The position numbers were made by a program, and so were the translations under genes. This document shows, in pieces, positions 59,801 to 64,000 of a stretch of DNA of 64,000 nucleotides (positions within the stretch are counted from its first letter, which is position 1; each line of letters begins with the position of its first letter). Origin of the DNA: Actinernus sp. WN-2022 (lineage: Eukaryota; Cnidaria; Anthozoa; Actiniaria; Actinernidae); assembly GCA_030867875.1 (NCBI GenBank), contig JAOWCC010000245.1, positions 1 through 64,000 of the forward strand. The letters are read 5' to 3'. The notes under the pieces are model-generated. The model was given only the letters and a program-made list of their open reading frames with translations. It did not search any database and had not been told where the DNA came from.

Positions 59801-62800
59801 TCAAACAATATGCTGATAGTTTGCAGACATGAATGGATTAAGTTGGAGAAAGAATTGAAGAAAAAAATGAACATCTTCAAAAATGGTCAAATCTGGATAT
59901 TTTTTGCCAGACCGGGTAGACCAAAAATCTCAGATTTCTGACAAAAACTAAAAACAACTCAATATGCTTCAAAATTATCTCAAACAATATGCTGATAGTT
60001 TGCAGACATGAATGGATTAAGTTGGAGAAAGAATTGAAGAAAAAAATGAACATCTTCAAAAATGGTCAAATCTGGATATTTTTTGCCAGACCGGGTAGGC
60101 CAAAAATCTCAGATTTCTGACAAAAACTAAAAACAACTCAATATGCTTCAAAATTATCTCAAACAATATGCTGATAGTTTGCAGACATGAATGGATTAAG
60201 TTGGAGAAAGAATTGAAGAAAAAAATCTACATCTTCAAAAATGGTAGGCGAAAAATCTCAGATTTCTGACAAAAAGTAAAAACCACTCAATATGCTTCAA
60301 AATGATCTCAAAAATCTCCTTGGTAGCTTCAGAACATGAATGGACTAAGTTGGAGTTAGAATTGAAGAAAAAAATCAACATCTTCAAAAATGGTCAAATC
60401 TGGATTTTTTAGCCAGTGTCTATCCTTCATAACATACCTGAATATCCGCTCTCCTTTCTCGACACCTTCATAACACGACCTCAATATCTTCCTGTCTCCA
60501 CACATCAGAAGCAGTGTCTATCTTGTTTAGATGAGTTACGTTGTCAGGTCCCAGGAACTCCATGGCCAGTAGGTACATATCCTGTCGAGATATCGATATC
60601 GTTTAGAAGTTTATTCTGCATTTAAGGTACCGACCATTATGATAATTAGTAGACACCGGGTAGGCAAAAAATCTTGGATTTCTGACAAAAAACTAAAACC
60701 CACTCAATATGCTTCAAAATGATCTCAAACAATCTCCTTGGTAGCTTCAGAACATGAATGGACTAAGTTGGAGAAAGAATTGAAGAAAAAAATGAACATC
60801 TTCAAAAATGGTCAAATCTGGATTTTTTAGCCAGTGTCTATCCTTCATAACATACCTGAATATCTGCTCTCCTTTCTCGACACCTTCATAACACGACCTC
60901 AATATCTTCCTGTCTCCACACATCAGAAGCAGTGTCTATCTTGTTTAGATGAGTTACGTTGTCAGGTCCCAGGAACTCCATGGCCAGTAGGTACATATCC
61001 TGTCGAGATATCGATATCGTTTAGAAGTTTATTCTGCATTTAAGGTACCGACCATTATGATAATTAGTAGACACCGGGTAGGCAAAAAATCTTGGATTTC
61101 TGACAAAAAACTAAAACCCACTCAATATGCTTCAAAATGATCTCAAACAATCTCCTTGGTAGCTTCAGAACATGAATGGACTAAGTTGGAGAAAGAATTG
61201 AAGAAAAAAATGAACATCTTCAAAAATGGTCGAATCTGGATATTTTTTGCCAGACCGGGTAGGGCAAAAATCTCAGATTTCTGACAAAAACTAAAAACAA
61301 CTCAATATGCTTCAAAATTATCTCAAACAATATGCTGATAGTTTGCAGACATGAATGGATTAAGTTGGAGAAAGAATTGAAGAAAAAAAATGAACATCTT
61401 CAAAAATGGTCAAATCTGGATATTTTTTGCCAGACCGGGTAGGCCAAAAATCTCAGATTTCTGACAAAAACTAAAAACAACTCAATATGCTGATAGTTTG
61501 CAGACATGAATGGATTAAGTTGGAGAAAGAATTGAAGAAAAAAATGAACATCTTCAAAAATGGTCAAATCTGGATATTTTTTGCCAGACCGGGTAGACCA
61601 AAAATCTCAGATTTCTGACAAAAACTAAAAACAACTCAATATGCTTCAAAATTATCTCAAACAATATGCTGATAGTTTGCAGACATGAATGGATTAAGTT
61701 GGAGAAAGAATTGAAGAAAAAAATGAACATCTTCAAAAATGGTCAAATCTGGATATTTTTTGCCAGACCGGGTAGACCAAAAATCTCAGATTTCTGACAA
61801 AAACTAAAAACAACTCAATATGCTTCAAAATGATCTCAAACAATCTCCTTGGTAGCTTCAGAACACGAATGGATTAAGTTGGAGAAAGAATTGAAGAAAA
61901 AAATGAACATCTTCAAAAATGGTCAAATCTGGATATTTTTTGCCAGACCGGGTAGGCCAAAAATCTCAGATTTCTGACAAAAACTAAAAACAACTCAATA
62001 TGCTTCAAAATTATCTCAAACAATATGCTGATAGTTTGCAGACATGAACGGATTAAGTTGGAGAAAGAATTGAAGAAAAAAATGAACATCTTCAAAAATG
62101 GTCGAATCTGGATATTTTTTGCCAGACCGGGTAGGCCAAAAATCTCAGATTTCTGACAAAAACTAAAAACAACTCAATATGCTTCAAAATTATCTCAAAC
62201 AATATGCTGATAGTTTGCAGACATGAATGGATTAAGTTGGAGAAAGAATTGAAGAAAAAAAATGAACATCTTCAAAAATGGTCAAATCTGGATATTTTTT
62301 GCCAGACCGGGTAGGCCAAAAATCTCAGATTTCTGACAAAAACTAAAAACAACTCAATATGCTTCAAAATTATCTCAAACAATATGCTGATAGTTTGCAG
62401 ACATGAATGGATTAAGTTGGAGAAAGAATTGAAGAAAAAAATGAACATCTTCAAAAATGGTCAAATCTGGATATTTTTTACCAGACCGGGTAGGCCAAAA
62501 ATCTCAGATTTCTGACAAAAACTAAAAACAACTCAATATGCTTCAAAATTATCTCAAACAATATGCTGATAGTTTGCAGACATGAATGGATTAAGTTGGA
62601 GAAAGAATTGAAGAAAAAAATGAACATCTTCAAAAATGGTCAAATCTGGATATTTTTTGCCAGACCGGGTAGGCCAAAAATCTCAGATTTCTGACAAAAA
62701 CTAAAAACAACTCAATATGCTTCAAAATTATCTCAAACAATATGCTGATAGTTTGCAGACATGAATGGATTAAGTTGGAGAAAGAATTGAAGAAAAAAAT

Positions 62801-64000
62801 GAACATCTTCAAAAATGGTCAAATCTGGATATTTTTTGCCAGACCGGGTAGGCCAAAAATCTCAGATTTCTGACAAAAACTAAAAACAACTCAATATGCT
62901 TCAAAATTATCTCAAACAATATGCTGATAGTTTGCAGACATGAATGGATTAAGTTGGAGAAAGAATTGAAGAAAAAAATGAACATCTTCAAAAATGGTCA
63001 AATCTGGATATTTTTTGCCCGACCGGGTAGGCGAAAAATCTCAGATTTCTGACAAAAACTAAAAACAACTCAATATGCTTCAAAATTATCTCAAACAATA
63101 TGCTGATAGTTTGCAGACATGAATGGATTAAGTTGGAGAAAGAATTGAAGAAAAAAATGAACATCTTCAAAAATGGTCAAATCTGGATATTTTTTGCCAG
63201 ACCGGGTAGGCCAAAAATCTCAGATTTCTGACAAAAACTAAAAACAACTCAATATGCTTCAAAATTATCTCAAACAATATGCTGATAGTTTGCAGACATG
63301 AATGGATTAAGTTGGAGAAAGAATTGAAGAAAAAAATGAACATCTTCAAAAATGGTCAAATCTGGATATTTTTTGCCAGACCGGGTAGGCCAAAAATCTC
63401 AGATTTCTGACAAAAACTAAAAACAACTCAATATGCTTCAAAATTATCTCAAACAATATGCTGATAGTTTGCAGACATGAATGGATTAAGTTGGAGAAAG
63501 AATTGAAGAAAAAAATGAACATCTTCAAAAATGGTCAAATCTGGATATTTTTTGCCAGACCGGGTAGGCCAAAAATCTCAGATTTCTGACAAAAACTAAA
63601 AACAACTCAATATGCTTCAAAATTATCTCAAACAATATGCTGATAGTTTGCAGACATGAATGGATTAAGTTGGAGAAAGAATTGAAGAAAAAAATGAACA
63701 TCTTCAAAAATGGTCAAATCTGGATATTTTTTGCCAGACCGGGTAGACCAAAAATCTCAGATTTCTGACAAAAACTAAAAACAACTCAATATGCTTCAAA
63801 ATTATCTCAAACAATATGCTGATAGTTTGCAGACATGAATGGATTAAGTTGGAGAAAGAATTGAAGAAAAAAATGAACATCTTCAAAAATGGTCAAATCT
63901 GGATATTTTTTGCCAGACCGGGTAGACCAAAAATCTCAGATTTCTGACAAAAACTAAAAACAACTCAATATGCTTCAAAATTATCTCAAACAATATGCTG

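Larger units (their letters stand above)
45931..64000. repeat. Right satellite array, ~179-bp monomer
   Basis: Same monomer family and orientation as the left array, running to the window edge. From 46000 to 57700 it shows higher-order steps of 1285, 925 and 1464 bp, with a 2210-bp period between about 47637 and 52057. From 58266 to 60240 and from about 61200 to the end it is mostly the plain 'ATATGCTGATAGTTTGCAG' monomer. A short monomer near 61485 lacks about 25 bp between two 'CAATATGCT' copies. No genes were seen. Confidence 0.97.

Overview
The window is eukaryotic nuclear DNA. About 48 kb is AT-rich tandem satellite (1-30008 and 45931-64000), and a single 15.9 kb mobile element of the Polinton/Maverick (virus-like, 'self-synthesizing') class lies inside it at 30009-45930. 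No host gene, rRNA, tRNA or CRISPR array was seen. The host species cannot be named from the sequence. The element uses TAA, TAG and TGA as stops, so its host reads the standard code (not a ciliate-type code), and all its genes are long uninterrupted frames without visible introns.

Satellite: the basic unit is about 179 bp, in two main forms that differ in a central block ('cAATATGCTGATAGTTTGCAG' type versus 'cAATCTCCTTGGTAGCTTCAG' type), plus a form about 30 bp shorter. Thirty copies of a 239-bp non-satellite cassette with TGTCTA...TAGACA ends are embedded at the same place in the monomer. They define higher-order repeats with steps of 1285, 1463, 925, 418 bp and so on. On the left these are nested in still larger duplications, including an exactly phased 7286-bp tandem duplication.

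Element: 5-bp target duplications (TTCAA) flank terminal inverted repeats of about 288 bp, and the outer 133 bp of each repeat is a near-perfect palindrome. From left to right: a DNA-virus-type protein possibly binding DNA (+), a Cys-rich small protein (+), a TFIIB/VLTF3-like transcription factor (+), a two-helix membrane protein (-), a penton-like minor capsid protein (-), a 596-aa conserved element protein with a C-terminal membrane tail (+), a 364-aa membrane/coiled-coil protein (-), the major capsid protein (+), an A32/FtsK-type packaging ATPase (+), four small proteins, three of them membrane-type (+), a 21-bp minisatellite, a DDE retroviral-type integrase (+), and a protein-primed family B DNA polymerase (-).

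How the parts fit: polymerase, integrase, ATPase and capsid genes are all intact, so the element looks like an integrated virus/transposon that replicates by protein priming at its inverted repeats, packages DNA in a double-jelly-roll capsid, and inserts by integrase. Its transcription appears self-contained: it carries its own TFIIB-like factor, recurrent TATA-like motifs 10-40 nt before start codons, palindromic bidirectional promoters between divergent genes, and three related A/T-flanked hairpins between genes. An adenovirus-type protease, common in Polintons, was not recognised.
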